DNA of 64,000 bases. Source: Streptomyces sp. Ag109_O5-10. Its GTDB lineage: Bacteria > Actinomycetota > Actinomycetes > Streptomycetales > Streptomycetaceae. Shown one piece after another: positions 27,188 to 35,890 of the stretch (position 1 is its first letter; every line of letters begins with the position of its first letter). The translations under genes were made by a program, and so were the position numbers. The notes under the pieces are model-generated. The model ran no database searches, was not told where the DNA came from, and saw only the letters and a list, made by a program, of their open reading frames with translations. The stretch covers positions 3,286,001 to 3,350,000 of the forward strand of contig NZ_FNTQ01000001.1 of assembly GCF_900105755.1 (NCBI RefSeq), written 5' to 3'.

Positions 27188-29434
27188 TCACCTACTGGGG
27201 CTCGGCGAGACCTTCGCCCCCTTCTTCAGGAAGCCCATGTCCTGGTAGACCGGCGTCTGGAAGCCGAAGGCGCCCACGTTCACCAGGTCCTTGCGGGCGC
27301 CCACGAGCTGCGGCCGCTGGTACAGCGGGAGGGAACCGGCCGACGCCCAGATCCTGGAGTCGGCCTTGCGCAGCAGCCCGTCCGCCTCGTCCTCGTCCAG
27401 CGTGCCCAGCGCCTGGTCGAAGAGCTGGTCCACCTGGTCGGTGCCGACCCGCGTGTAGTTCTGCTCCACGTTCAGCGAGCCGTCGGCCGCCACCACCGGC
27501 TTCGCGTAGATCGGCCGCGCGTCCGTCGCCGGGAACGCGGACGACGGCCACGAGTACAGCGCGAGGTCGTACTGGCCGGCCGCGATGTGGTCCTTGAAGT
27601 AGCTGTCGTCGGAGACCTTGTGGATCTCGGTCGCGATGCCCACCCGGTCCAGCATCTGCGAGATCCGGTCGGCGACCGCCTGGAGGGTCTCCGAGCCCGG
27701 CCCCGACGGGAGCACGAACCGCAGCGAGAGCGCCTTCCCGTCCTTGGCCAGCGGTCCGGCCGGCGCCCCGCCCCTGGGCGCCGCGGTGCCCTTGGGCGCG
27801 TACGCCCCGGGGGCCCCGTGGGCGTGGTCCTTCTGGTGGTCGCGGGTGTCCTTGCCGGTGGCCTTGTCGTCCTCGCCGACGATGTACTGCCCGTCGTGCC
27901 CGCCGTCCGACTCGTCGCCCTGCTCGCTGTCGTCCTTCTTCTTGTCGGCCTTCTCCCCGTCCTCGGCGCCGGCCGCCTTGCCGCCCGCCTTGACCGGTCC
28001 GCCGGCCACCCAGCCCGCGTCGGCGAGCAGGGCCTGCGCCTCGTGGGTGTCGAGCCCGCCGATCGCCCCGCTGCCGTCGGTGTAGGCGGCCTGCCCGGAG
28101 AGGGCGACGTGGCTGCCGACCGGCACCGCGGGCAGCCCCAGCGGGGTGAGGACCAGCCTGGCGAGCGCCTGGCGGTCCAGGGCGCGGGCGACGGCCCGGC
28201 GCACCCGCTCGTCGGCGAGCGGGCCCTCGGAGCCGTTGAGGGCGAGCTGGGTGTAGGCGGGCTCCAGCGACTTGCGGACGCCGAAGTCGCGCAGCTCGTG
28301 CTGCTGCTCCAGCCACTTCGCGATGCTCCTGCGGAGCTTCTTCGGCCCCTTCGGCAGCTTCTCCTCGTCCATGCCGAGGGTCAGCGCCCAGGACCGCAGC
28401 TTCTTGGCCGAGGTCTTCCCGGCGCCCTGCAACGGCAGACCGGTGCCCTTCTCGCGGCCGGCGACGGCGATCCGGTCGGCGTCGGCGGCGTCGATGTCGG
28501 CGACGTCCACGGTGCCGTCGGCGAGCGCGGCGGCCCGCTTGCCGCGGTCCACGGCGTGCAGGTCGATCTCGTCGAGCTTGGCCGGGCGTCCCCACCAGCG
28601 CGGGTTGCGGGTGAGGATCACGTCCTTCTTGGCGGTGTCGACCTTGTCGACCCAGAAGGGGCCCGCGGTGACGGTGAGCTTGCGGCGGGCGCCGTCGTTG
28701 AAGGCGTCCGGGGTGCCCATGACGTCCTTCGGGTAGAGCGGCGAGAACAGCGACCTCCAGTCGGCGTACGGCCGGTCGAAGGTGACCCGGACCTCCAGGT
28801 CGTTGGCGCCGCGTTCGATCTGGGCGATGCGGTCGTAGCCGGCGTTGCGGGCGGTCCAGTAGGCGGAGTCCTTGCCGGACAGGGCGCGCCACTGGGCGGC
28901 GAAGTCGGCGGCGCCGATCTCCCGGCCGTCGCTCCAGACGGCCTGCTGGTCGAGCTTGTAGAGGACGACCTGGCGGGGCTCGGTCTCGATGACCTTCGCG
29001 GACTCCAGGTAGTCCGGGTTGCGGACCGGCTTCCCGGTGGCGTCGATGGTGAACATCGACGGCAGGACGGCCTGGGCGACCCGGGTGGTGCCGGCGTCGG
29101 CGTCGGCCTGGAAGGTGTTGAGGGTCTCGGGTACGGCGTCCACGGCCATCTTCAGCGTGCCGCCCTCGGCGACCGCGTCCCGGGCGACCGGCACGATGTC
29201 CTGTCCGGCGAGCGGCTTGCTGCCCTCGTCGTCGGAGCCGCAGCCGGCGAGGAGGGGGACGGCGAGGGCGCCGGCGGCGAGAACGGCGAGGCTCCGCCGG
29301 TAGCGCCGCGAGGTGCCGTTGTCCGTCTGCCGCTCCGTCGTGGCTGGTCGCGCCCACGCGGCGGTAGCCGCACATACAACCGGGCCCCGCGCCCCTTCGG
29401 GGCGCTGCCCCACGCCGACGCCGTGGTGAGACAT
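27188..29434 (-). CDS. Orphan family 5 solute-binding lipoprotein with charged insertion
   Basis: A 748-residue binding protein without its own permease genes. A GGAGG site 8 nt before the ATG at 29434 supports this start, although the first 45 residues largely come from a dispersed repeat. The true signal peptide begins at about SRRYRRSLAVL, and the lipobox is LAGC with Cys65. Family 5 features include LKMAVDAVPETLN and the QAVWSDGREIGAADFAAQW block. Residues about 482-566 form a low-complexity insertion rich in Lys, Asp, Glu and His (ADKKKDDSEQGDESDGGHD, then DHQKDHAHG), outside the usual fold. It may lend peptides to a neighbouring importer, but no partner is encoded in the same operon. 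Confidence 0.85.
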   Translation of the reverse strand: MSHHGVGVGQRPEGARGPVVCAATAAWARPATTERQTDNGTSRRYRRSLAVLAAGALAVPLLAGCGSDDEGSKPLAGQDIVPVARDAVAEGGTLKMAVDAVPETLNTFQADADAGTTRVAQAVLPSMFTIDATGKPVRNPDYLESAKVIETEPRQVVLYKLDQQAVWSDGREIGAADFAAQWRALSGKDSAYWTARNAGYDRIAQIERGANDLEVRVTFDRPYADWRSLFSPLYPKDVMGTPDAFNDGARRKLTVTAGPFWVDKVDTAKKDVILTRNPRWWGRPAKLDEIDLHAVDRGKRAAALADGTVDVADIDAADADRIAVAGREKGTGLPLQGAGKTSAKKLRSWALTLGMDEEKLPKGPKKLRRSIAKWLEQQHELRDFGVRKSLEPAYTQLALNGSEGPLADERVRRAVARALDRQALARLVLTPLGLPAVPVGSHVALSGQAAYTDGSGAIGGLDTHEAQALLADAGWVAGGPVKAGGKAAGAEDGEKADKKKDDSEQGDESDGGHDGQYIVGEDDKATGKDTRDHQKDHAHGAPGAYAPKGTAAPRGGAPAGPLAKDGKALSLRFVLPSGPGSETLQAVADRISQMLDRVGIATEIHKVSDDSYFKDHIAAGQYDLALYSWPSSAFPATDARPIYAKPVVAADGSLNVEQNYTRVGTDQVDQLFDQALGTLDEDEADGLLRKADSRIWASAGSLPLYQRPQLVGARKDLVNVGAFGFQTPVYQDMGFLKKGAKVSPSPSR
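29310..29422 (-). repeat. Dispersed intergenic repeat, copy a
   Basis: On the minus strand this copy reads GCGCCCCGAAGGGGCGCGGGG, then GCGCGACCAGCCACGACGGA, then GACAACGGCACCTCGCGGCG, ending with CTACCGGCGGAGC. The same blocks in the same order are in copy e (51066-51160). It lies inside the beginning of the lipoprotein gene and is read through in frame. Confidence 0.7.
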
Positions 29435-29776
29435 CTCTGCTACCTCCGAAGGCCCCGTGACACGGGTGCGGTCTGTTCACATTTGGGGGTATTTTGGAGT
29501 TGATCACATGTACGTCAGAAGTACGGACCCCACTGAAATGGACGGGGTCCGTCGGCCGGGTACGACACGGCGGCGGGGGCTGCCAAAGGCCACCCGTGCG
29601 GCGCAATGCCGTGCTCTTTCCCGGCGCACACAGAGCGCGTGCGGGCGTGCGACGGAGGCGCGCAATCCGCCAATCGCTGCACATGGCTTCACATCGGCAG
29701 GTGTGACGCGCAACACTCGCAGGCGCATGAACGTTGCCGCCTTGGACACCGAAGTCCGCGGAAGTGAGGTCACGTC
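29435..29776. promoter_or_regulatory. Divergent region between lipoprotein and sdh-side genes
   Basis: A 342 nt region serving two divergent units. A perfect 9 bp inverted repeat (ACGGACCCC / GGGGTCCGT, 12 nt loop) occupies 29523-29552. An A/T-richer stretch is at 29475-29515. No gene is seen. Confidence 0.5.
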
Positions 29777-30067
29777 ATGTCCGTGCACGACGACCTGACG
29801 TCAGTCCAGCGTTGCCTAGAGGACCTGAACCGGTCCGTCGGCCGCCTGGAGCAGCAGCTCGGGAGCGGCGGCCTGGAGATGCGCCGCGTCCGCGCCGACG
29901 CCGATCACCTGCGCGAGAGCGTGGCACTGCTGCGGGAGGCGGCCCACACCGGCGCCCCGGGCAAGCGCCCCGAGCTCGTGACCATCTCCGACGACCCGTA
30001 CGACATCAACCTGTGGACGGACACGGACGACGAGGGTCTCGGCGCCCGCGACCGGCGCGCCCCCTAG
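29777..30067 (+). CDS. Small coiled-coil protein upstream of sdh, unknown function
   Basis: A 96-residue soluble protein. Residues 5-60 are strongly helical with heptad-like spacing (LTSVQRCLEDLNRSVGRLEQQL, then DADHLRESVALLREA), and the tail is acidic (ISDDPYDINLWTDTDDEG). No membrane segment is present. It lies 49 nt before the succinate dehydrogenase anchor gene on the same strand and may share its transcript. I do not recognise a named family. Confidence 0.7.
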   Translation: MSVHDDLTSVQRCLEDLNRSVGRLEQQLGSGGLEMRRVRADADHLRESVALLREAAHTGAPGKRPELVTISDDPYDINLWTDTDDEGLGARDRRAP

Positions 30068-30116
30068 GAGCGCCCGCCCGCAGGCCCCGACCCCCGAACC
30101 GACCGGAGTCATCCCC

Positions 30117-30938
30117 TTGGCCACTGGTACGGAACCACATCCGAACAGCGGCGGCGTACGCACAGGTACGCGCGCCGCGATCTCCGCCCCGCACCTGCGG
30201 ACCGACCGCTGGTGGCTGGCGCCCGCCGTCACCGCGGCCGGTCTGTTCGCGTTCGTCGTCTACTCGACGTGGCGGGCCTTCTCGAACGCGCACTACTACT
30301 CGGCGCCGTACGTCTCGCCGTTCTACTCGCCCTGTCTGGCGGAGAACTGCAGGACCATGCCGTCCGGCCCGAACGCCGACCTGTTCGGCAGCTGGTGGGC
30401 GATCTCCCCGGCGATCATCATCCTGATCTTCCCGCTGGGCTTCCGCCTGACCTGCTACTACTACCGCAAGGCGTACTACCGCAGCTTCTGGGCGTCCCCG
30501 CCCGCCTGCGCGGTGGCCGAGCCGCACGCGAAGTACACCGGTGAGACCCGCTTCCCGCTCATCCTGCAGAACGTCCACCGGTACTTCTTCTACTTCGCCC
30601 TGCTGGTCGCCTGCGTGCTGACCTACGACACGGTGCTCTCCTTCCGGGACACCCACGAGCGCTGGGGCCACATGGGCCTAGGCACCCTCGTCTTCCTGGT
30701 CAACATCGTGCTGATCTGGGCGTACACGCTGTCCTGCCACTCCTGCCGGCACATCGTCGGCGGCAAGCTGAAGCACTTCTCCCGACATCCCGTGCGCTAC
30801 AAGGCATGGCAGTTCGTGGGCCGGCTCAACGCCCGGCACATGCTGCTCGCCTGGGCGTCGTTGGTGAGCGTGGCGCTCGCCGACTTCTACGTCTACCTGC
30901 TCGCGTCCGGTGCCTTCGACGATCCGAGGTTTTTCTGA
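30117..30938 (+). CDS. Succinate dehydrogenase membrane anchor (single-subunit, Sdh1-like)
   Basis: A 273-residue membrane protein with about five helices, encoded directly before the flavoprotein subunit. It corresponds to the single large anchor of actinobacterial Sdh1-type complexes. The anchor passes electrons from the iron-sulfur subunit to menaquinone. A TTG start is chosen because GGAG lies about 8 nt upstream and the next starts fall inside the first helix. Notable Cys/His residues are CLAENC, FRLTCYYYRKAYY, SPPAC with a nearby His, and LSCHSCRH. Stop and sdhA start overlap by 1 nt (TGATG). Confidence 0.82.
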   Translation: MATGTEPHPNSGGVRTGTRAAISAPHLRTDRWWLAPAVTAAGLFAFVVYSTWRAFSNAHYYSAPYVSPFYSPCLAENCRTMPSGPNADLFGSWWAISPAIIILIFPLGFRLTCYYYRKAYYRSFWASPPACAVAEPHAKYTGETRFPLILQNVHRYFFYFALLVACVLTYDTVLSFRDTHERWGHMGLGTLVFLVNIVLIWAYTLSCHSCRHIVGGKLKHFSRHPVRYKAWQFVGRLNARHMLLAWASLVSVALADFYVYLLASGAFDDPRFF

Positions 30939-32869
30939 TGCCCGTGGTGGACCGGCAGGAGTGGGACGTCGTCGTGGTCGGGGCCGGTGGCGCGGGCCTG
31001 CGCGCCGCGATCGAGGCGCGCGAGCGGGGCGCCCGTACGGCGGTGATCTGCAAGTCGCTGTTCGGCAAGGCGCACACGGTGATGGCCGAGGGCGGCATCG
31101 CGGCGGCCATGGCCAACGTCAACGAGCACGACAACTGGCAGGTGCACTTCCGCGACACCCTGCGCGGCGGCAAGTTCCTCAACCAGTGGCGGATGGCCGA
31201 ACTGCACGCCAAGGAGGCCCCGGACCGGGTCTGGGAGCTGGAGACCTGGGGTGCCCTCTTCGACCGCACGAAGGACGGGAAGATCTCCCAGCGCAACTTC
31301 GGCGGCCACGAGTACCCGCGCCTCGCGCACGTCGGCGACCGCACGGGGCTCGAACTGATCAGGACCCTGCAGCAGAAGATCGTCTCGCTCCAGCAGGAGG
31401 ACCACAAGGAGACCGGTGACTACGAGTCCCGGCTCAAGGTCTTCCAGGAGTGCACGGTCACCCGGATCCTCAAGGACGGTTCGCGCGTCTCCGGGGTCTT
31501 CGCGTACGAGCGGGAGACCGGCCGTTTCTTCGTCCTGGAAGCGCCTTCCGTGGTGGTCGCGACCGGGGGCATCGGCAAGTCGTTCAAGGTGACGTCGAAC
31601 TCGTGGGAGTACACGGGCGACGGGCACGCGCTCGCCCTGCTGGCCGGGGCGCCGCTGCTCAACATGGAGTTCGTGCAGTTCCACCCGACCGGCATGGTCT
31701 GGCCGCCGTCGGTGAAGGGGATCCTGGTCACCGAGTCGGTGCGCGGCGACGGCGGGGTGCTGCGCAACTCCGAGGGCAAGCGGTTCATGTTCGACTACAT
31801 CCCGGACGTCTTCAAGGAGAAGTACGCCGAGTCCGAGGAGGAGGGCGACCGCTGGTACGAGGACCCGGACCACAACCGGCGTCCCCCGGAGCTGCTCCCC
31901 CGCGACGAGGTGGCCCGCGCCATCAACTCCGAGGTGAAGGCGGGCCGCGGCTCCCCGCACGGCGGGGTCTTCCTGGACGTGTCGACGCGGATGCCGGCCG
32001 AGGTGATCCGGCGCCGGCTGCCGTCCATGTACCACCAGTTCAAGGAGCTGGCGGACGTCGACATCACCGCGGAGGCGATGGAGGTCGGGCCGACCTGCCA
32101 CTACGTGATGGGCGGGGTCGCGGTGGACTCCGACACCGCGGCCGCCCGCGGGGTGCCCGGGCTGTTCGCGGCCGGTGAGGTGGCCGGCGGCATGCACGGC
32201 TCCAACCGGCTCGGCGGCAACTCGCTCTCCGACCTGCTGGTGTTCGGGCGCCGGGCGGGCTGGCACGCGGCCGACCACGCGGCGGACCTCGACGAGCGTC
32301 CGGCCGTGGACGACGAGCAGATCGACGCGGCCGCGGCCGAGGCGCTGCGGCCCTTCTCCGCCGAGGGCCAGGAACCGGACTCCGGTCCGCCGGAGAACCC
32401 GTACACCCTTCACCAGGAGCTCCAGCAGGCCATGAACGACCTGGTCGGCATCATCCGCCGGGAGGGCGAGATGGAGCAGGCCCTGGAGAGGCTCGCCGAG
32501 CTGCGGGTGCGGGCGCGACGGGCCGGGGTGGAGGGGCACCGGCAGTTCAACCCCGGCTGGCACCTCGCCCTGGACCTCCGGAACATGCTGCTGGTCAGCG
32601 AGTGCGTGGCCCGGGCGGCGCTGGAGCGCACCGAGTCGCGCGGCGGCCACACCCGCGAGGACCATCCGCTGATGGACCGCCGCTGGCGTCCCGTGAACCT
32701 GCTCTGCCGGCTGGCCGATCCCACCGGCGGGCTGGCCGCCACCGACCCGGAGCGCGGCCAGATCGACCTCACCCGCGAGACCACCGACCCCATCCGAGCC
32801 GACCTGCTCGCCCTCTTCGAGAAGGAGGAGCTGGTCAAGTACCTCGCCGAAGAGGAGCTGTACGAATGA
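30938..32869 (+). CDS. sdhA: Succinate dehydrogenase flavoprotein subunit
   Basis: A 643-residue flavoprotein that oxidises succinate to fumarate in the TCA cycle and respiratory chain. The FAD dinucleotide motif VVGAGGAGLRAA is at residues 13-24. The His expected to bind FAD covalently is His46 in AHTVMAEGG. The active-site region FHPTGM and the C-terminal capping blocks (GSNRLGGNSLSDLLVFGRRAG) are present. The N-terminus begins right at the flavin fold. The ATG overlaps the anchor stop by 1 nt and the stop overlaps sdhB by 4 nt. Confidence 0.96.
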   Translation: MPVVDRQEWDVVVVGAGGAGLRAAIEARERGARTAVICKSLFGKAHTVMAEGGIAAAMANVNEHDNWQVHFRDTLRGGKFLNQWRMAELHAKEAPDRVWELETWGALFDRTKDGKISQRNFGGHEYPRLAHVGDRTGLELIRTLQQKIVSLQQEDHKETGDYESRLKVFQECTVTRILKDGSRVSGVFAYERETGRFFVLEAPSVVVATGGIGKSFKVTSNSWEYTGDGHALALLAGAPLLNMEFVQFHPTGMVWPPSVKGILVTESVRGDGGVLRNSEGKRFMFDYIPDVFKEKYAESEEEGDRWYEDPDHNRRPPELLPRDEVARAINSEVKAGRGSPHGGVFLDVSTRMPAEVIRRRLPSMYHQFKELADVDITAEAMEVGPTCHYVMGGVAVDSDTAAARGVPGLFAAGEVAGGMHGSNRLGGNSLSDLLVFGRRAGWHAADHAADLDERPAVDDEQIDAAAAEALRPFSAEGQEPDSGPPENPYTLHQELQQAMNDLVGIIRREGEMEQALERLAELRVRARRAGVEGHRQFNPGWHLALDLRNMLLVSECVARAALERTESRGGHTREDHPLMDRRWRPVNLLCRLADPTGGLAATDPERGQIDLTRETTDPIRADLLALFEKEELVKYLAEEELYE

Positions 32870-33642
32870 GCGGCTACACGGCCCACTTCCGGGTGTGGCG
32901 AGGCGATGTCGAGGGCGGCGGCCTGGAGGACTTCAAGGTCGAGGTGAACGACGGCGAGGTGGTCCTCGACATCATCCACCGCATCCAGGCCACCCAGGCC
33001 GCCGACCTGGCCGTCCGCTGGAACTGCAAGGCGGGCAAGTGCGGTTCGTGCTCGGCGGAGATCAACGGCCGCCCGCGCCTGATGTGCATGACCCGGATGT
33101 CCGTCTTCGAGCCGGCCGAGACCATCACGGTCACTCCGCTGCGCGCGTTCCCGGTCATCCGCGACCTGGTCACCGACGTCGGCTTCAACTACCAGAAGGC
33201 CAGGGAGGTCCCGGCCTTCGTGCCGCCCGCCGGGGTCGGCCCCGGCGAGTACCGCATGTACCAGGAGGACGTGGACCGCTCGCAGGAGTTCCGCAAGTGC
33301 ATCGAGTGCTTCCTGTGCCAGGACACCTGCCACGTCGTGCGCGACCACGAGGAGAACAAGACGGCCTTCGCCGGCCCGCGTTTCCTGATGCGCGTCGCCG
33401 AACTGGACATGCATCCGCTGGACGCGGCGGAGGCCGCCGGCCTGGACCGCAAGCGCACGGCCCAGGACGAACACGGCCTCGGCTACTGCAACATCACCAA
33501 GTGCTGCACGGAGGTGTGCCCGGAGGGCATCCACATCACCGACAACGCGCTGATCCCCCTGAAGGAGCGGGCCGTCGACCGCAAGTACGACCCGCTGGTG
33601 TGGCTCGGCTCGAAGATCAGGAGGCGCCCCGCAGGAGGCTGA
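32866..33642 (+). CDS. sdhB: Succinate dehydrogenase iron-sulfur subunit
   Basis: A 258-residue electron-transfer subunit. The N-terminal [2Fe-2S] ferredoxin-like domain has ligands in NCKAGKCGSC and the later LMC. The C-terminal domain carries the two further clusters with CIECFLCQDTC and CNITKCCTEVCPEG. The start forms an ATGA overlap with sdhA. The last 26 nt overlap the 3' end of the convergent phosphotransferase-like gene. Confidence 0.96.
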   Translation: MSGYTAHFRVWRGDVEGGGLEDFKVEVNDGEVVLDIIHRIQATQAADLAVRWNCKAGKCGSCSAEINGRPRLMCMTRMSVFEPAETITVTPLRAFPVIRDLVTDVGFNYQKAREVPAFVPPAGVGPGEYRMYQEDVDRSQEFRKCIECFLCQDTCHVVRDHEENKTAFAGPRFLMRVAELDMHPLDAAEAAGLDRKRTAQDEHGLGYCNITKCCTEVCPEGIHITDNALIPLKERAVDRKYDPLVWLGSKIRRRPAGG

Positions 33643-34606
33643 GCACCTGCCGCAGGTTGGACTCGGCGATGTCCCGCATCGGTTCGCGCTCCGGGAAGTC
33701 GCCGTCCAGCAGCCGGAGCGGCCCGGCGACCAGGTTGAGGTGCATCGCGAGCCGGTACAGCGCCATGCGGTCCTCGTCGAGGTCGGCGGTGCGCAGCACG
33801 TCGTAGGCGGGCCCGAAGCGGTGCTGGAGGAAGGCGTGCTCCCATTCGGCGTCGAAGTACATCAGGCCTTCGATGTCGATGAGCGCGGGATCGCCCTCCT
33901 CGGTCACCAGGACGTGGTCCGGGCCGAGTTCACCGTGCACGAGGGAGACGTGCTCGCGCGGCCCGACCGCGTCGTAGAGCTCGTGCACCCGCTCGGTCAG
34001 CGCCTGCTGGGCCTCGCGCACCCGGGGATCCCGCTCGGCCACCTCCGCTATGTCGCGCAAAGCGCGGTCCGCGACGACCTGTTCGCAGGAGCTGCCGAGC
34101 GGCTTCCCGCCCTCCTCCACCAGGGCGGCCTTCCCGTATCCGGCGGCGACGTGCGCGCGGAGCACGGCGAGCGTCCCCGCCAGCCGGGCCAGCGGCACCC
34201 GTGCGGCGCCCGGGTCGCTGCGCAGCAGCACCTCCAGGCTGCCGCCGCGGACGTCCTCGACGACCGCGGCGAAGGCGGTCAGGTGCCGGGCTTCCTCGTC
34301 GGCGAACAGCAGCCGCGGGGTGCGCACGCCCAGTTCGGTCAGCAGGTCGTGGGCGGACAGGAAGAGGCCGAGGCCGGAGGCGTGCGCGAAGGGGTCGCGG
34401 ATGTCGGCGTCGGCGGGACCCCAGTAGTCCTCCTCCGGGGACCAGACGTACGCGATCGCGCTCCGGCCGTTGTCGAGGACGAGCCGGTAGACGCCTTTCT
34501 TGCTCCCTCCGCGCAGCCGGGTGACGGCCGCGGGGGCACGGCCGAGGGCCTCGCGGGACAGCGACGCGAGGTCGTCACGGGTGAGGTGGGCACGAGCGGT
34601 TGTCAT
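33617..34606 (-). CDS. Aminoglycoside phosphotransferase-like protein with altered catalytic motif
   Basis: A 329-residue protein with the APH/choline-kinase fold. The N-lobe contains VTRLRGGSKKGVYRLVL, a nucleotide-binding loop and beta strand. The C-lobe motif reads VHGELGPDHVL where active enzymes have HGDxxxxN, so the catalytic Asp is Glu and the Asn is His. The metal-binding block is LIDIEGLMYFDAEWE. The protein may act on another substrate or have lost kinase activity. It overlaps the next gene by 4 nt and the convergent sdhB by 26 nt. Confidence 0.75.
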   Translation of the reverse strand: MTTARAHLTRDDLASLSREALGRAPAAVTRLRGGSKKGVYRLVLDNGRSAIAYVWSPEEDYWGPADADIRDPFAHASGLGLFLSAHDLLTELGVRTPRLLFADEEARHLTAFAAVVEDVRGGSLEVLLRSDPGAARVPLARLAGTLAVLRAHVAAGYGKAALVEEGGKPLGSSCEQVVADRALRDIAEVAERDPRVREAQQALTERVHELYDAVGPREHVSLVHGELGPDHVLVTEEGDPALIDIEGLMYFDAEWEHAFLQHRFGPAYDVLRTADLDEDRMALYRLAMHLNLVAGPLRLLDGDFPEREPMRDIAESNLRQVLSLLRGAS

Positions 34607-35808
34607 GACGTACGAACCCAGTCCTTCCGATAGGAGGTCCAGTCATCCTCGGTGGCGGCGAAGTCGACGTACAGGGCGACGCCGAAGGTAGCGCGATCCG
34701 GGGCCGTGCGTGACAGTCCCAGCCGAACCCCGCGCACGGCCGCCGGCACGGTCTCCGCGTGCGCCCGGTGCCCGAACCGGTTCTCGTGGTAGAAGGGCAG
34801 CCCCATGAGCAGATCGGTGTCCGCGGGTGTGACCTCCAGCGCGAGGCTGGTCTGCTGCGCGACGTACCCGCCGTACAGGCTCTGCAGCGGCTGCATGGTG
34901 TCGTACGACATGACCGCGATCTGGTCCACCCGGCGGGCGACTTGTCCGAAATATTCTTGCGACCACCATTTCGGATGACCGGTGACGGTACCCCAGAAGG
35001 AGTGAAACGCCGGCAGCGGATCGATCTGGTGTGCGGCGACGGAGAGCAGCGGGGTGACCGGGCGCAGGGCGTCGAGGAGGGCGAGGTAGTTCCGGTCGCC
35101 GGAGTGCAGGGGCTCCAGGTCGAAGTGGACCCCGTCGAACCCGGCACCGACGATCTGCCGGGCGGATTCGACCACGGCGTCCCGCGTCGCCTTCTTCTCC
35201 AGGTGCATGGCGTCCGGCTTCTCGGGCGCGACCTCGTCGCCGAGCCAGGCCTGCACCCGTACGCCGGGCAGTTTTCGATGCACGGCCGTTATCAGCCAAC
35301 GGGCCTTGGGATACGCCGATGTGGGCAGCGTGCCGTTGTGTTCCAGTGGTCCGGCATGGACGTAGAGGTCGCGAATGCCGGTGTCCGCGAGCCGGGCGGC
35401 GAGGGCGGTGACGTCGGCGTCGGTCCTACGACCGTCGACCCACGCGTGACCGAGCCAGAGGGCGTCCCGGTTCCGGCTGTACGTACCGGCCTTCGGGTCG
35501 CCGGCGTAGTCGATGCGGAGGGCGGTCTCGGCGATGAGGAGGGGGAGGACCAGGAGGGCGAGGACGCCGAGCGTCCATCTGACGGCTCTCTTCTTCCCGC
35601 CCGCCCGGCCCGTGCGGCTCTGGTCGTCGGGCGCGGCCGGGCCCTGTGGGGTTTCGGGCACATCGGCGGCTGCGGGGGCGGCGGACGGCGGCGCTGGGGC
35701 GGGGCCGTCGGCGGGGGCGGCGGAGACCGGTGCGGGGGCCGGGGCGCCGGTCCTGGCCTCGGTCGGGGCCGGTTCCGGGTTCTTGTCCTGGTTCGGGCTC
35801 CGTTCCAT
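34603..35808 (-). CDS. Membrane-anchored GH18-like glycoside hydrolase
   Basis: A 401-residue protein. The first 75 residues are Pro/Ala-rich and probably cytoplasmic. A single membrane helix follows (WTLGVLALLVLPLLIAETAL), and the rest is extracytoplasmic. The outer domain looks like a GH18 TIM barrel. FDGVHFDLEPL matches the DxxDxDxE catalytic strand with the second Asp replaced by His; the catalytic Glu remains. IAVMSYDTM matches the later conserved tyrosine strand. Activity on chitin-like or peptidoglycan-like glycans is possible but unproven. The ATG at 35808 follows a GAGGGCGG site. Confidence 0.65.
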   Translation of the reverse strand: MERSPNQDKNPEPAPTEARTGAPAPAPVSAAPADGPAPAPPSAAPAAADVPETPQGPAAPDDQSRTGRAGGKKRAVRWTLGVLALLVLPLLIAETALRIDYAGDPKAGTYSRNRDALWLGHAWVDGRRTDADVTALAARLADTGIRDLYVHAGPLEHNGTLPTSAYPKARWLITAVHRKLPGVRVQAWLGDEVAPEKPDAMHLEKKATRDAVVESARQIVGAGFDGVHFDLEPLHSGDRNYLALLDALRPVTPLLSVAAHQIDPLPAFHSFWGTVTGHPKWWSQEYFGQVARRVDQIAVMSYDTMQPLQSLYGGYVAQQTSLALEVTPADTDLLMGLPFYHENRFGHRAHAETVPAAVRGVRLGLSRTAPDRATFGVALYVDFAATEDDWTSYRKDWVRTS

Positions 35809-35890
35809 GTTCCGTCCGCCCTCTCTCGTCGTCCCCCGGCTGTCTCCGCCCCGGTCGCGGAGCCGATCGGCTGCCCATACGCTCCGAAAT

